Shown here: positions 33,208-41,686 of the stretch, in pieces
How positions within the stretch are numbered: the stretch's first letter is position 1
How the letters are laid out: each line of letters starts with the position of its first letter
NCBI GenBank assembly: GCA_944393505.1
Contig: CALYAK010000006.1
Coordinates: forward strand, 17,015 to 81,014
DNA: 64,000 bases
Direction: 5' to 3'
From: an uncultured Clostridia bacterium
GTDB lineage: Bacteria; Bacillota; Clostridia; TANB77; CAG-508
Notes under the pieces: generated by a model
Seen by the model: the letters and a program-made list of their open reading frames with translations, nothing else
Databases searched by the model: none
What the model was told of the DNA's origin: nothing
Made by a program: the position numbers and the translations under genes

Positions 33208-34062
33208 GTGGATTGTACAAAGATAAAAGTATATGCTTTTGTAGGACCATCTGGCACGGGAAAAAGTTATCGTGCGCAGATGGTTGCTGCTGAAAATGGA
33301 ATTGAATATATTATCGATGATGGCTTGTTAATTAAAGGAAATGATATTGTAGCTGGTACTTCTGCAAAAAAAGCAGCAACCAAAATTGAAACAGTAAAGC
33401 ATGCTCTTTTTTTGGAAGAGAAAGAAAGAGAAGAAATTCGAAAAGCATTCGAAAAAGAAAATTTAGAATCGATTTTGATTTTAGGAACATCGGATGGAAT
33501 GGTAGAAAAAATAGCAGAAAATTTAGGACTTCCAAAAATTCAAAAAACCATCTATATTCAAGATGTAGCCACTGAAACGGAAATTGAGCAAGCAAAAAGG
33601 ATGAGAACAGTAGAAGGAAAGCATGTTATCCCAGTTCCAACTTTTGAATTAAAGAAAGAATTTTCTGGCTATTTATTAGATCCACTACAAATTTTCAAAT
33701 CAAAAGGAAAAGGAAAGGACCCATACATAACAGAAAAGTCGATTATTCGACCAACGTTTAGCTATTTAGGAAATTTCACCATATCGGAAAATGTTTTTAA
33801 GACCATTTTAGAATATGTAGCTAGCAAAAATGAATATATTTATCGAGTAGCAAAAATCCGTGTGGATAAATCGGATCGAGGCTTAGAGCTATATATGGAA
33901 GTAATTGTTGTCTATGGTTGCAATGTCTATTCTGTTCTAAAAGAGTTTCGTGAAAAATGCAAAAAGGAAGTAGAAAAATTAACTACAATGGTTCCAGATC
34001 AAATGGCAATTGTTGCAAAAGGTATCTATATTCCTGAAGCAAAGAAAGAACAAGAATTCTAG
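33208..34062 (+). CDS. P-loop NTPase fused to an Asp23-like domain
   Basis: 284 residues. The N-terminal half has a Walker A VGPSGTGKSYRAQMVA (about residues 11-26) and behaves like a small kinase/NTPase. From SYLGNFTISENVFKTILEYV onward (about residue 180) the sequence is Asp23/Gls24-like, ending MAIVAKGIYIPEAKK. Asp23 proteins are alkaline-shock, membrane-associated proteins in Gram-positives. GTG 33208 is preferred with AAAGGAG 10 bases upstream; a TTG at 33187 overlaps the terminator. It is followed closely by cmk-plsC. I know no characterised protein of this architecture. Confidence 0.72.
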   Translation: MDCTKIKVYAFVGPSGTGKSYRAQMVAAENGIEYIIDDGLLIKGNDIVAGTSAKKAATKIETVKHALFLEEKEREEIRKAFEKENLESILILGTSDGMVEKIAENLGLPKIQKTIYIQDVATETEIEQAKRMRTVEGKHVIPVPTFELKKEFSGYLLDPLQIFKSKGKGKDPYITEKSIIRPTFSYLGNFTISENVFKTILEYVASKNEYIYRVAKIRVDKSDRGLELYMEVIVVYGCNVYSVLKEFREKCKKEVEKLTTMVPDQMAIVAKGIYIPEAKKEQEF

Positions 34063-34082
34063 AAATCGAGGAGGAAAGAAAA

Positions 34083-35396
34083 ATGGCTTTTATCGTAGCA
34101 ATTGATGGACCTGCTGGAACAGGAAAGGGAACTGTAACAGAGAGAATTTCAAAAAAGAAAAAGCTTTTAAATATCGATACAGGTGCAACTTATCGTTGTG
34201 TAACACTTGCCATGCAAAGAAAAAACATTCAATTAGACGAGCTTGAAAAAATCAAAAAATTATTAGATCAAATTGATATTAATATGGAAAATCAAAATGG
34301 AACACAGCGTTTCTTTTTAGATGGAGAAGATGTTTCCGAAGAAATTCGAAGTAAAGAAGTAACCAAAATGGTTTCGCAAGTTTCGAGTATTAAAGAAGTA
34401 CGTATCAAAATGGTAGATCTTCAAAGAAAATTAGCGGAAGGAAAAGATGTCATCATGGAAGGAAGAGATATTGGCACTTATGTATTTCCAAAAGCTGATG
34501 TAAAAATCTACTTAGATGCAGACGAAGAAGAAAGAGCAAGAAGAAGAGTAAAACAAAATCAAGAAAAAGGCATTAACATGTCTTATGAAGAAGTACTAGA
34601 AAATATTCGAAAACGAGACGAAAATGATAAAAACAAAGAAATGGGAGCTTTAAAAGTTGCAGAAGATGCGACTGTCATTGATACAACCAATCTAACGATT
34701 GATGAAGTTGTGAAAAAAGTAGAAGAATTAATCGAGCAAAAAAAAACGAAAATAAAGAAAGAAGAAAAACTTGAAAAAGTAGCCTATTATGAAAGAAAAG
34801 AAACGAGATGGAAGAAAATTGTAAGAGGAACCATCAAAGGATTTTTAGCAGGGCTTTATCATATTGCTTTCCATGTAAAGGTCACAGGAAAGGTGCCAGA
34901 TGAAGGAGCCTATATTATTTGTGCCAATCACATTAATTATTTAGATGCAGCAGCAATTATTTTGCTTAACAAGAGAAAGGTTCGTTTCGTGGCAAAAGAA
35001 GATCTTTATCGTTTTGGAATTTTAGCATGGCTTGGCCATTTATTCGATATTATTCCAATTAAACGAAACAAACAAGATTTAGAATCGATGAAAAGATGTA
35101 TAAAAGCATTAAAAAATGGAGAGCTTTTGGGAATCTTTCCAGAAGGAACAAGAAAAGGATTAGCCAAAAATCAAAAGGTAAAAAATGGTGCTGCTTTTAT
35201 GGCATTAAGAACCAATACAAAAGTAATTCCAGTTGGAATTCATGGAAAGTTTAAATTCCGTTCCAAAATCTATATTAACTATGGAGAGCCATTAGATTTT
35301 AGTGAATGGAAAGATAAAGCAAATGACAAAGAAGTAATGGAAGAAGTTAGTAAAAAAATTATGGATCAAATTATCCAATTATCAGAAAAAGAATAA
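34083..35396 (+). CDS. cmk: Cytidylate kinase fused to 1-acylglycerol-3-phosphate acyltransferase
   Basis: 437 residues, two enzymes in one chain. Residues 1-220 are CMP kinase: IDGPAGTGKGTVTERI P-loop, LNIDTGATYRCVTLAM, and VIMEGRDIGTYVFPKADVKI. After a Lys/Glu-rich linker (about 220-245) comes PlsC: CANHINYLDAAAI (the H-x4-D active site), IPIKRNKQDLESM, FPEGTRKGLAKNQ and VIPVGIHGKFKF. In many Clostridia these are adjacent genes; here they share one frame without a stop. RBS GAGGAGG lies 8 bases before the ATG. The fusion couples pyrimidine nucleotide (CMP/CDP) and phospholipid synthesis genes. Confidence 0.93.
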   Translation: MAFIVAIDGPAGTGKGTVTERISKKKKLLNIDTGATYRCVTLAMQRKNIQLDELEKIKKLLDQIDINMENQNGTQRFFLDGEDVSEEIRSKEVTKMVSQVSSIKEVRIKMVDLQRKLAEGKDVIMEGRDIGTYVFPKADVKIYLDADEEERARRRVKQNQEKGINMSYEEVLENIRKRDENDKNKEMGALKVAEDATVIDTTNLTIDEVVKKVEELIEQKKTKIKKEEKLEKVAYYERKETRWKKIVRGTIKGFLAGLYHIAFHVKVTGKVPDEGAYIICANHINYLDAAAIILLNKRKVRFVAKEDLYRFGILAWLGHLFDIIPIKRNKQDLESMKRCIKALKNGELLGIFPEGTRKGLAKNQKVKNGAAFMALRTNTKVIPVGIHGKFKFRSKIYINYGEPLDFSEWKDKANDKEVMEEVSKKIMDQIIQLSEKE

Positions 35397-35416
35397 AAAG
35401 GGAGAGAAAAGGAAAA

Positions 35417-37237
35417 ATGAACAATCAAAACATTCGTAATATTGCAATTATTGCACACGTTGACCATGGAAAAACCACGTTAGTAGATGCGCTATTAAAA
35501 CAAAGTCATATCTTTCGTGAAAATGAACAAGTTGAAGAAAGAGTCATGGATTCCAATGATTTAGAGAAGGAAAGAGGAATTACGATTCTTTCCAAAAATA
35601 CTTCTGTTATCTATAACGGTGTTAAGATTAATATTGTAGATACACCAGGACATGCTGATTTTGGTGGAGAAGTAGAAAGGGTTTTAAAAACAGTAGATGG
35701 CGTGTTACTTTTAGTAGATGCTTTTGAAGGACCAATGCCTCAAACAAGAGAAGTATTGAAAAAATCATTAGCTTTAAATTTAAAACCAATTGTTGTGATT
35801 AATAAAATTGATCGACCAGGAGCAAATCCTTTAAAAGTTGTAGATCAAGTTTTAGAGTTATTTATCGAATTAGATGCTAATGATGAACAATTAGATTTCC
35901 CGGTTGTGTATGCATCTGCAAAAAACGGAATTGCAAAAATGAATTTAGAAGATGAAAGTGATAATATTACTTGTATTTTCGATACCATTATTAAAAATAT
36001 CCAACCACCAGCATGTGATTTAGATGGAACCATGCAAATGTTGGTATCCAACATTGATTATGATGAATACTTGGGAAGAATTGCGGTTGGAAGGATTGAA
36101 AGAGGAAAAGTGGTAACAGGAGCAACCGTTGCTATTTGTAAAAATGATAAAACGGAAACTGGAAAAATCGCAAAACTATTTACCTATCAGGGATTAAAGA
36201 AAGTAGAAGTAGAAGAAGTTGGGGCTGGAGATATTGTTGCCTTATCTGGAATTGCTGATATTAATATTGGAGATACCATTTGTGATGTAAATAATCCAGA
36301 AAAAATACCTTTTGTGGATATTGATGAGCCAACTGTATCGATGACATTTAGTGTCAATAACGGACCATTTGCTGGAAAAGAAGGACAATTCGTAACTTCT
36401 CGCCATATTCGTGATCGTTTATTTAAAGAGTTAGAAAGAAATGTAAGTTTACGTGTAAAGGAAACTGACTCAGCAGATAGCTTTGAAGTTTGTGGACGTG
36501 GAGAGTTACATTTATCCGTACTAATTGAGACAATGCGTAGAGAAGGTTTTGAACTATTGGTATCAAGACCAAAAGTTATTTTTAAAGAAATTGATGGCGT
36601 AAAATGTGAGCCAATCGAAAAATTGGTAGTAAATGTACCAGATGATTGCATTGGAAATGTTATTGAAAAATTAGGAAGAAGAAAAGCAGAAATGGTGAAT
36701 ATGGAACCTGCAGAATTAGGACATACCAAAGTAGAATTCCGTATTCCTGCAAGAGGACTAATTGGATATCGTACAGAATTTATGACAGATACCAAAGGTA
36801 CTGGAACGATGAATAGCATTTTTGATTGTTATGAGCCATATAAAGGAGAAATATCTTCTCGTACCAGAGGCGTTCTTGTTGCATTTGAACAAGGTACATC
36901 GGTTACTTATGGATTATATAACGCACAAGAAAGAGGAGAACTTTTAATTGGACCAGGTGTTGAAGTATATGAAGGAATGATCGTAGGAATCAATTCTCGT
37001 AATGAAGATATTTCGATCAATGTATGTAAAGAAAAACATTTAACAAACACAAGAGCTTCTGGTTCTGATGATGCACTTCGTTTAGTTCCACCACTTCAAT
37101 TATCTTTGGAAAAGGCAATTGAGTTTATCGCAGAGGACGAGCTAGTAGAAGTAACGCCAAAAAACATTCGCTTAAGAAAGAAAATTTTAGATAGTAAAAC
37201 AAGAGAAAGAGAAGCAAGAAGAGCAATGGATAAATAA
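35417..37237 (+). CDS. typA: Ribosome-associated GTPase TypA/BipA
   Basis: 606 residues, full length. Translation-factor GTPase with G1 [15 protein letters not shown], the switch I region [14 protein letters not shown]3 [14 protein letters not shown] and G4 [11 protein letters not shown]. The C-terminal TypA-specific part includes [20 protein letters not shown] (about 445-465). It aids ribosome assembly and stress adaptation, especially at low temperature. It follows cmk-plsC by 20 bases and probably shares its transcript. Confidence 0.97.
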   Translation: MNNQNIRNIAIIAHVDHGKTTLVDALLKQSHIFRENEQVEERVMDSNDLEKERGITILSKNTSVIYNGVKINIVDTPGHADFGGEVERVLKTVDGVLLLVDAFEGPMPQTREVLKKSLALNLKPIVVINKIDRPGANPLKVVDQVLELFIELDANDEQLDFPVVYASAKNGIAKMNLEDESDNITCIFDTIIKNIQPPACDLDGTMQMLVSNIDYDEYLGRIAVGRIERGKVVTGATVAICKNDKTETGKIAKLFTYQGLKKVEVEEVGAGDIVALSGIADINIGDTICDVNNPEKIPFVDIDEPTVSMTFSVNNGPFAGKEGQFVTSRHIRDRLFKELERNVSLRVKETDSADSFEVCGRGELHLSVLIETMRREGFELLVSRPKVIFKEIDGVKCEPIEKLVVNVPDDCIGNVIEKLGRRKAEMVNMEPAELGHTKVEFRIPARGLIGYRTEFMTDTKGTGTMNSIFDCYEPYKGEISSRTRGVLVAFEQGTSVTYGLYNAQERGELLIGPGVEVYEGMIVGINSRNEDISINVCKEKHLTNTRASGSDDALRLVPPLQLSLEKAIEFIAEDELVEVTPKNIRLRKKILDSKTREREARRAMDK

Positions 37238-37252
37238 AAATAGGAGAAAGCT

Positions 37253-37654
37253 ATGTTTCAAAAGAAAAATGAAAAATTGCAACACATCATCTTGATTTTT
37301 AGTATTGTCAACATCGTAGTACTTGTTTTAGCTTTCATTGGAATCGGAAGTGTTTTGCTAGGTGGAATTTTAAAGATTTTCACAAATATCTTTTCTTTCG
37401 GAGAGATGGGAGGAACCATTGAAGGATATCGTAATTTAATGATGGTATTTCAGATCATAATGTTTTTTGTTTGGATCATTGCTGGTACAAATTTCTTTTT
37501 TACGATCTATTCAGTGGTAGAAATGGTAAAATTCCGCACGAAATATAGTATTGCATCTTCTGTTTTAACGATCATTACTTCATTGGGGATAACCTTTTTT
37601 CTCGATTTGACGATAATTCCAAGAATGGCAGGAAAAGTGATGTGGGTTCTTTAA
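37253..37654 (+). CDS. Small membrane protein, unknown
   Basis: 133 residues with three or four hydrophobic segments: LIFSIVNIVVLVLAFIGIGS (about 15-34), MMVFQIIMFFVWIIAGTNFF (about 63-82) and SVLTIITSLGITFFLDLTII (about 105-124). No recognised motif. A short charged N-terminus points to the inside. It lies 15 bases after typA with TAGGAG in between and 36 bases before trmR-like, so it is most likely in the same operon. Confidence 0.7.
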   Translation: MFQKKNEKLQHIILIFSIVNIVVLVLAFIGIGSVLLGGILKIFTNIFSFGEMGGTIEGYRNLMMVFQIIMFFVWIIAGTNFFFTIYSVVEMVKFRTKYSIASSVLTIITSLGITFFLDLTIIPRMAGKVMWVL

Positions 37655-37690
37655 AAGAAGGCAAAAACAGACAAGCTTTAGGAGGATAAC

Positions 37691-38290
37691 GTGAATACAG
37701 AAAGATTAGAAGAAATAAAAAAGCAAGCGTTAGAAGAACATATTCCAATTATTATGGATGATACATTAGCAGTGATAACCGAAAAAATTCAGAAGGAAAA
37801 AAAGAACTTAGATACAATTCTTGAAATTGGAACAGCAGTTGGCTATTCTGCTATCTGCTTTACTAAACTGTTAGCTCCGAATGGCAGAATCGACACCATT
37901 GAACGTGATGAAGAAAGAATCGCAAAGGCAAAAGAGAATATCCGAAGTGTAGGAGTAGAAAATCAGATTCGAATTTACGAAGGAGATGCAGTAGAGATAT
38001 TACCGACCTTAGAGCAAAAATATGATATGGTATTTATTGATGCAGCAAAAGGAAAATATCCGCTCTTTTTTCAAGAAGCATGTCGTATGTTAAAAAAAGA
38101 TGGGATCATTTTTGCAGATAATGTGCTATATAAAGGTTATGTTCGAAGTGACTATAACAAACATAAACAAAGAACTGCTGTACGAAACCTACGAGAATTT
38201 TTAGCTGAAATCGAAAACAAAGAAATTTATCAATCGGAGGTTTTAGAGGTTGGCGATGGTCTTGCGATTATTCAATTGAGAAGAAATTAA
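37691..38290 (+). CDS. trmR: TrmR/YrrM-type O-methyltransferase
   Basis: 199 residues, class I SAM methyltransferase. SAM motif ILEIGTAVGYSAICF (about 39-53), acidic loop DTIERDEERI, motif YDMVFIDAAKGKYPLFFQEA (about 111-130), and IIFADNVLYKGYV, which carries the metal-binding DN pair of catechol-O-methyltransferase-like enzymes. The Bacillus homologue YrrM (TrmR) methylates 5-hydroxyuridine at tRNA position 34 to mo5U. The U32 protein at 41687 could supply the hydroxylation step, supporting this. The start is GTG 37691, with AGGAGG 5-6 bases upstream. Confidence 0.82.
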   Translation: MNTERLEEIKKQALEEHIPIIMDDTLAVITEKIQKEKKNLDTILEIGTAVGYSAICFTKLLAPNGRIDTIERDEERIAKAKENIRSVGVENQIRIYEGDAVEILPTLEQKYDMVFIDAAKGKYPLFFQEACRMLKKDGIIFADNVLYKGYVRSDYNKHKQRTAVRNLREFLAEIENKEIYQSEVLEVGDGLAIIQLRRN

Positions 38291-38305
38291 AATAAAAAGA
38301 AAATA

Positions 38306-38348
38306 AAAAAGTTACTTAAGAGAAAAGCATCTTTTAAGTAACTTTTTT
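38306..38348. repeat. Left 43-bp direct repeat (also the trmR terminator)
   Basis: Identical over 43 bases to 39826-39868. The unit is itself a terminator hairpin: AGTTACTTAA, 14-base loop, TTAAGTAACT, T-run. The two copies bracket the ATPase gene and its promoter. Confidence 0.9.
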
Positions 38349-38400
38349 GAGATGAATCAAAAAACATTGAAAATGCATAATGATATGAAAAACAGGTATA

Positions 38401-38442
38401 ATTATTACGAAAAAGTTCCGCAAACGGAAAAAATTCGTAATG
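38401..38442. repeat. Operator-like palindromic repeat, copy 1
   Basis: Contains ATTACGAA...TTCGTAAT with inner TTCCG...CGGAA. It matches 38476-38517 with only a few changes. It lies just upstream of the ATPase promoter. Confidence 0.7.
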
Positions 38443-38448
38443 AAATAA

Positions 38449-38477
38449 TTGACTAAATAAAAAAAATTTGATACAAT
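38449..38477 (+). promoter_or_regulatory. Promoter of the ATPase gene
   Basis: TTGACT (38449-38454), 17-base spacer ending TGA, TACAAT (38472-38477). It lies exactly between the two operator-like repeats. Confidence 0.75.
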
Positions 38478-38517
38478 TATTACGAAAAAATTCCACAGAC
38501 GGAAAAATTTCGTAATG
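38476..38517. repeat. Operator-like palindromic repeat, copy 2
   Basis: Second copy of the element at 38401, overlapping the -10 and ending just before the GGAGG ribosome site. As RNA it folds into a hairpin next to that site. Confidence 0.7.
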
Positions 38518-38529
38518 GAGGTTTGGGAT

Positions 38530-39774
38530 ATGATGATTAAAAGAGATTTTTATTTAAACGAACTTATCGATAGAATGGATAATGGACTTATCAAAATAGT
38601 TACTGGGATAAGGAGATGTGGAAAATCTTATTTATTAGATCCAATTTTTAAAGAGTATCTGATTGGGCAAGGGGTAGAGAAAGATCATATTATAAAATTA
38701 AGTTTGGATGAGAGGGCAAACAGTAAGTATTTAGATCCAGATGTACTTGACCAATATATAAGAAGTTTAATTATCGATGATAAAAAATATTACCTTCTAT
38801 TAGATGAAATACAGCAAGTTAAAGAATTTGAATCTGTTTTAATCGGTTTTATGCATATAAATAATGTAGAAATATATGTAACGGGAAGTAATTCGAAATT
38901 TTTGTCATCCGATATTGTTACAGAATTTAGAGGTAGAGGAGATGAAATAAGAGTCTATCCGTTATCGTTTGATGAATTCTTCTCTGTATTTGAAGGAAGT
39001 GAGGAGAAAGCTTTAAATGAATATTACACCTACGGAGGATTACCACTAACTTTACTTTCTAAAACAGATAATGCAAAAACAAATTATTTAAAAACACAAA
39101 CTGAAAATGTATATATTAATGATATTGTTGAAAGAAATAAAGTTCAAAATAAGGAAGAACTAGAGATGTTAGTACAAATAATAGCATCGGATATCGGTTC
39201 ATTAACAAATCCATTAAAATTATCCAATGTGTTTAAAGAAAGAGACAAAAATTCAACAATGACTGACAAAACGATATATAATTATTTAGGATATTTACAA
39301 GATGCTTTTATGATAGAAAAAGCTAGACGTTTTGACGTAAGAGGAAAAAGATTTATCGAAACTCCTCAAAAATATTATTTTACGGATATGGGACTTAGAA
39401 ATTCTTTTCTGGATTTTAGACAGAGTGAAGAAATATCACATATAATGGAAAATGTAATCTATTTAGAGTTAAGAAAACGTGGTTATCACGTTGATGTTGG
39501 CTCAGTTGAAATAAGAGAAGGTAACAGTAAAAAACAACTAGAAATTGATTTTGTTGCCAATAAAGGAAATAACAAAATATATATTCAATCCGCATTAGAA
39601 ATGAAAACACCAGAAAAAGTTGCACAAGAGCAAAAATCACTATTAAATGTAAATGATTTTTTTAAGAAAATCATAATTGTAGGTGATAATATAAAAAAAT
39701 CTCGCTATGAAAATGGAATCATCATAATGAGTATATATGATTTTCTTTTAGATCCGAATAGTTTGGAATATTAA
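38530..39774 (+). CDS. AAA_14/DUF4143 ATPase
   Basis: 414 residues. Walker A VTGIRRCGKSYLLDPIF (about residues 22-38), Walker B YYLLLDEIQQVKEF (about 87-100), sensor region EIYVTGSNSKFLSSDI, and REVYPLSFDEFF-like RVYPLSFDEFFSVF; a C-terminal DUF4143 nuclease-like domain carries EIDFVANKGNNKIYIQ. These proteins are common, often mobile, and of uncertain function. ATG 38530 is preferred with GGAGG 8 bases upstream. The whole gene with promoter lies between perfect 43-bp repeats, i.e. a discrete inserted cassette. Confidence 0.9.
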   Translation: MMIKRDFYLNELIDRMDNGLIKIVTGIRRCGKSYLLDPIFKEYLIGQGVEKDHIIKLSLDERANSKYLDPDVLDQYIRSLIIDDKKYYLLLDEIQQVKEFESVLIGFMHINNVEIYVTGSNSKFLSSDIVTEFRGRGDEIRVYPLSFDEFFSVFEGSEEKALNEYYTYGGLPLTLLSKTDNAKTNYLKTQTENVYINDIVERNKVQNKEELEMLVQIIASDIGSLTNPLKLSNVFKERDKNSTMTDKTIYNYLGYLQDAFMIEKARRFDVRGKRFIETPQKYYFTDMGLRNSFLDFRQSEEISHIMENVIYLELRKRGYHVDVGSVEIREGNSKKQLEIDFVANKGNNKIYIQSALEMKTPEKVAQEQKSLLNVNDFFKKIIIVGDNIKKSRYENGIIIMSIYDFLLDPNSLEY

Positions 39775-39825
39775 GAATAATATACCAAAAAGCAATATGG
39801 GATATGAATGAAAATAAAACGAAGC

Positions 39826-39868
39826 AAAAAGTTACTTAAGAGAAAAGCATCTTTTAAGTAACTTTTTT
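39826..39868. repeat. Right 43-bp direct repeat (terminator copy)
   Basis: Exact copy of 38306-38348. It now serves as terminator for the ATPase gene and sits just ahead of the protease ribosome site. Confidence 0.9.
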
Positions 39869-39884
39869 TCCAAAGGAGAGAAAC

Positions 39885-40733
39885 ATGGATATCAATTCTA
39901 TGAAAGCGTTATTCATTGAATGCATCTTTCGAAATGAATACGAAGAAGAAACCATTTTATCGACAGCAACCGGATTTTTAATCCGAAGAAATGAAAGGAT
40001 TTATCTAGTAACTAATCGACATGTTGTAACAGGAAAAGATAATTTTTCTGGTAAATTACTTGATCTAGAAAAAGCAGGAAGACCAAATGAATTAAAAGTA
40101 TATTTATACAATGAGATTTTCTTAGAAGAGGATAAAATTGATTGGTGGGCAAATGAAAGCTATTTGCCGCTTTATGAAACGATTGAAATTGATGAAGGAA
40201 AGAAATTGTGGATGGAGCATCCAATATGGAAAGAAAAAATTGATGTAATTGCTATGGACATAACCGAGCATTGTCAAAGGAGATGCCAAGTTTTAGAGAG
40301 AGTAAGAAAATGCAGAGTGGATACTGCTCTTTATGAAAAAGAGTTAACTATCTTGAGTAAACCGAAAGTAACGGATGAAGTATGGTTGCTCGGATATCCG
40401 TATGGGTATAGTAGCACAGCAAGTGATGGATACTTTCCTGTCTGGAGTAGAGGAACGATCGCAAGTGAGTATGAAAAGAAGCTTTGTGTTCCGATGGATG
40501 CGATTCAAAAAGAAATGCCCTATGAAAATATACCAGCTTTCTTAGTGGATGCTCGAACAAGAAAAGGACAAAGTGGTTCTCCAGTCATTCAAAAAATAGG
40601 AGATATTACCTTCCTTTTAGGAATCTATAGCGGAAGAACTAATCCAGAAAGTGATTTGGGCTATGTATGGAAAACACAGCTCATTGAAGAGATAATTGCA
40701 CAAGCAAAAGCATCAAGAGAAACTCGAATTTAG
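39885..40733 (+). CDS. Trypsin-like serine protease
   Basis: 282 residues, no signal peptide, hence cytoplasmic. Catalytic triad in order: TGFLIRRNERIYLVTNRHVV (His about residue 45), KIDVIAMDI (Asp about 118) and RTRKGQSGSPVIQ (Ser about 229), plus a strand LLGYPYGYSSTASDGYFPVW. The long insert between His and Asp is unusual. AAAGGAG precedes the ATG. It may be a defence or protein-quality protease; no partner gene is evident. It begins 16 bases after the right repeat, so its expression probably relies on read-through from upstream. Confidence 0.85.
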   Translation: MDINSMKALFIECIFRNEYEEETILSTATGFLIRRNERIYLVTNRHVVTGKDNFSGKLLDLEKAGRPNELKVYLYNEIFLEEDKIDWWANESYLPLYETIEIDEGKKLWMEHPIWKEKIDVIAMDITEHCQRRCQVLERVRKCRVDTALYEKELTILSKPKVTDEVWLLGYPYGYSSTASDGYFPVWSRGTIASEYEKKLCVPMDAIQKEMPYENIPAFLVDARTRKGQSGSPVIQKIGDITFLLGIYSGRTNPESDLGYVWKTQLIEEIIAQAKASRETRI

Positions 40734-40738
40734 AATAA

Positions 40739-40767
40739 TTGCAAGCTAACAAGATTTATGTTAAAAT
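40739..40767 (+). promoter_or_regulatory. Promoter of the Ppx/GppA-like gene
   Basis: TTGCAA (40739-40744), 17-base spacer with TGT at its end, TAAAAT (40762-40767). Confidence 0.72.
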
Positions 40768-40797
40768 AGCAAGGAAAAAGAAGGAAAAGGAGTTTTT

Positions 40798-41682
40798 ATG
40801 GAAAAAGTAATTATTGAGGTAGGTTCCACTTGTACAAAGATTGATTTTTGTACAGAGAATGAGATTAAGCATTTGGCAACAGAAACGATTCAATTTAAAA
40901 AGAATTATACAAAACTCGGAAAACTAGATCCAATGGATGTCGAAAGATTAATCAAAAAGGTAAATGAAATCAAAAAAAGTTATTCCAATGTTTATGTATG
41001 TGGAACGAGTATTTTTCGCTCTTTACAAGAAACGGAAAGAAAATTTTTTTTGCAAATGTTTAAAATTTCAACTGGATTGGATTTTGATATCATTTCTATC
41101 GAGAAAGAAAATGAATTAACCGTTTTAGGAGCAACGAAAAATGTAGGTGATCGAAAAGTTGCAGTGTTTGTAGGAGGAGGTGGATCTACTGAGATATCCA
41201 TTTATGAAAATGGAATTAAAGAGATGGTAAACTCACATATTGGTGTGATGGATGCAATGAAACAGTTTCCTGATCTAGCAGATGATCTTGCAACAACTAG
41301 CTTAGAAGAAGTAAAAACATATGTGAAAAAGAATTTAAATTTACCAAAAGAAAAAGCAGACATCTTGATTTTAGCAGGAGGAGGTCATTTGTTTTTTGCT
41401 CAAAATTCCGGTATTCGTTATGAAAGTAATGTACTTTATTCCGATCCATGGCAACCAATTATGATGGATATTGTAACGAGACAAAAAGAATCAGAACGAT
41501 ATTACCAAGAAATATCAATGGATGCAATACGAAATAGAGTTTCAGATCCAAATTGGTGGTATGCAACCCGAGCAATGTGTGCATTTGTCTTAGTCGTAGC
41601 AGAAGAATTAGGAGCAAAATATATCATACCAACGGACGTATCCATGGTATATGGAATTATGAAAGAAGGAGAAAAGAAATAA
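40798..41682 (+). CDS. Ppx/GppA-family phosphatase-like protein
   Basis: 294 residues with the ASKHA fold. Phosphate-1 loop IIEVGSTCTKIDF at the N-terminus, phosphate-2 loop VAVFVGGGGSTEISIYENG (about residues 121-139), and a late GGGHLFFAQ adenosine-type loop. Exopolyphosphatase/pppGpp phosphatase relatives hydrolyse polyphosphate or (p)ppGpp. This protein is shorter than typical Ppx and lacks the C-terminal HD-like domain, so its substrate is uncertain. RBS AAAGGAG lies 7 bases before the ATG. The U32 gene follows after 4 bases. Confidence 0.8.
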   Translation: MEKVIIEVGSTCTKIDFCTENEIKHLATETIQFKKNYTKLGKLDPMDVERLIKKVNEIKKSYSNVYVCGTSIFRSLQETERKFFLQMFKISTGLDFDIISIEKENELTVLGATKNVGDRKVAVFVGGGGSTEISIYENGIKEMVNSHIGVMDAMKQFPDLADDLATTSLEEVKTYVKKNLNLPKEKADILILAGGGHLFFAQNSGIRYESNVLYSDPWQPIMMDIVTRQKESERYYQEISMDAIRNRVSDPNWWYATRAMCAFVLVVAEELGAKYIIPTDVSMVYGIMKEGEKK

Positions 41683-41686
41683 AATC

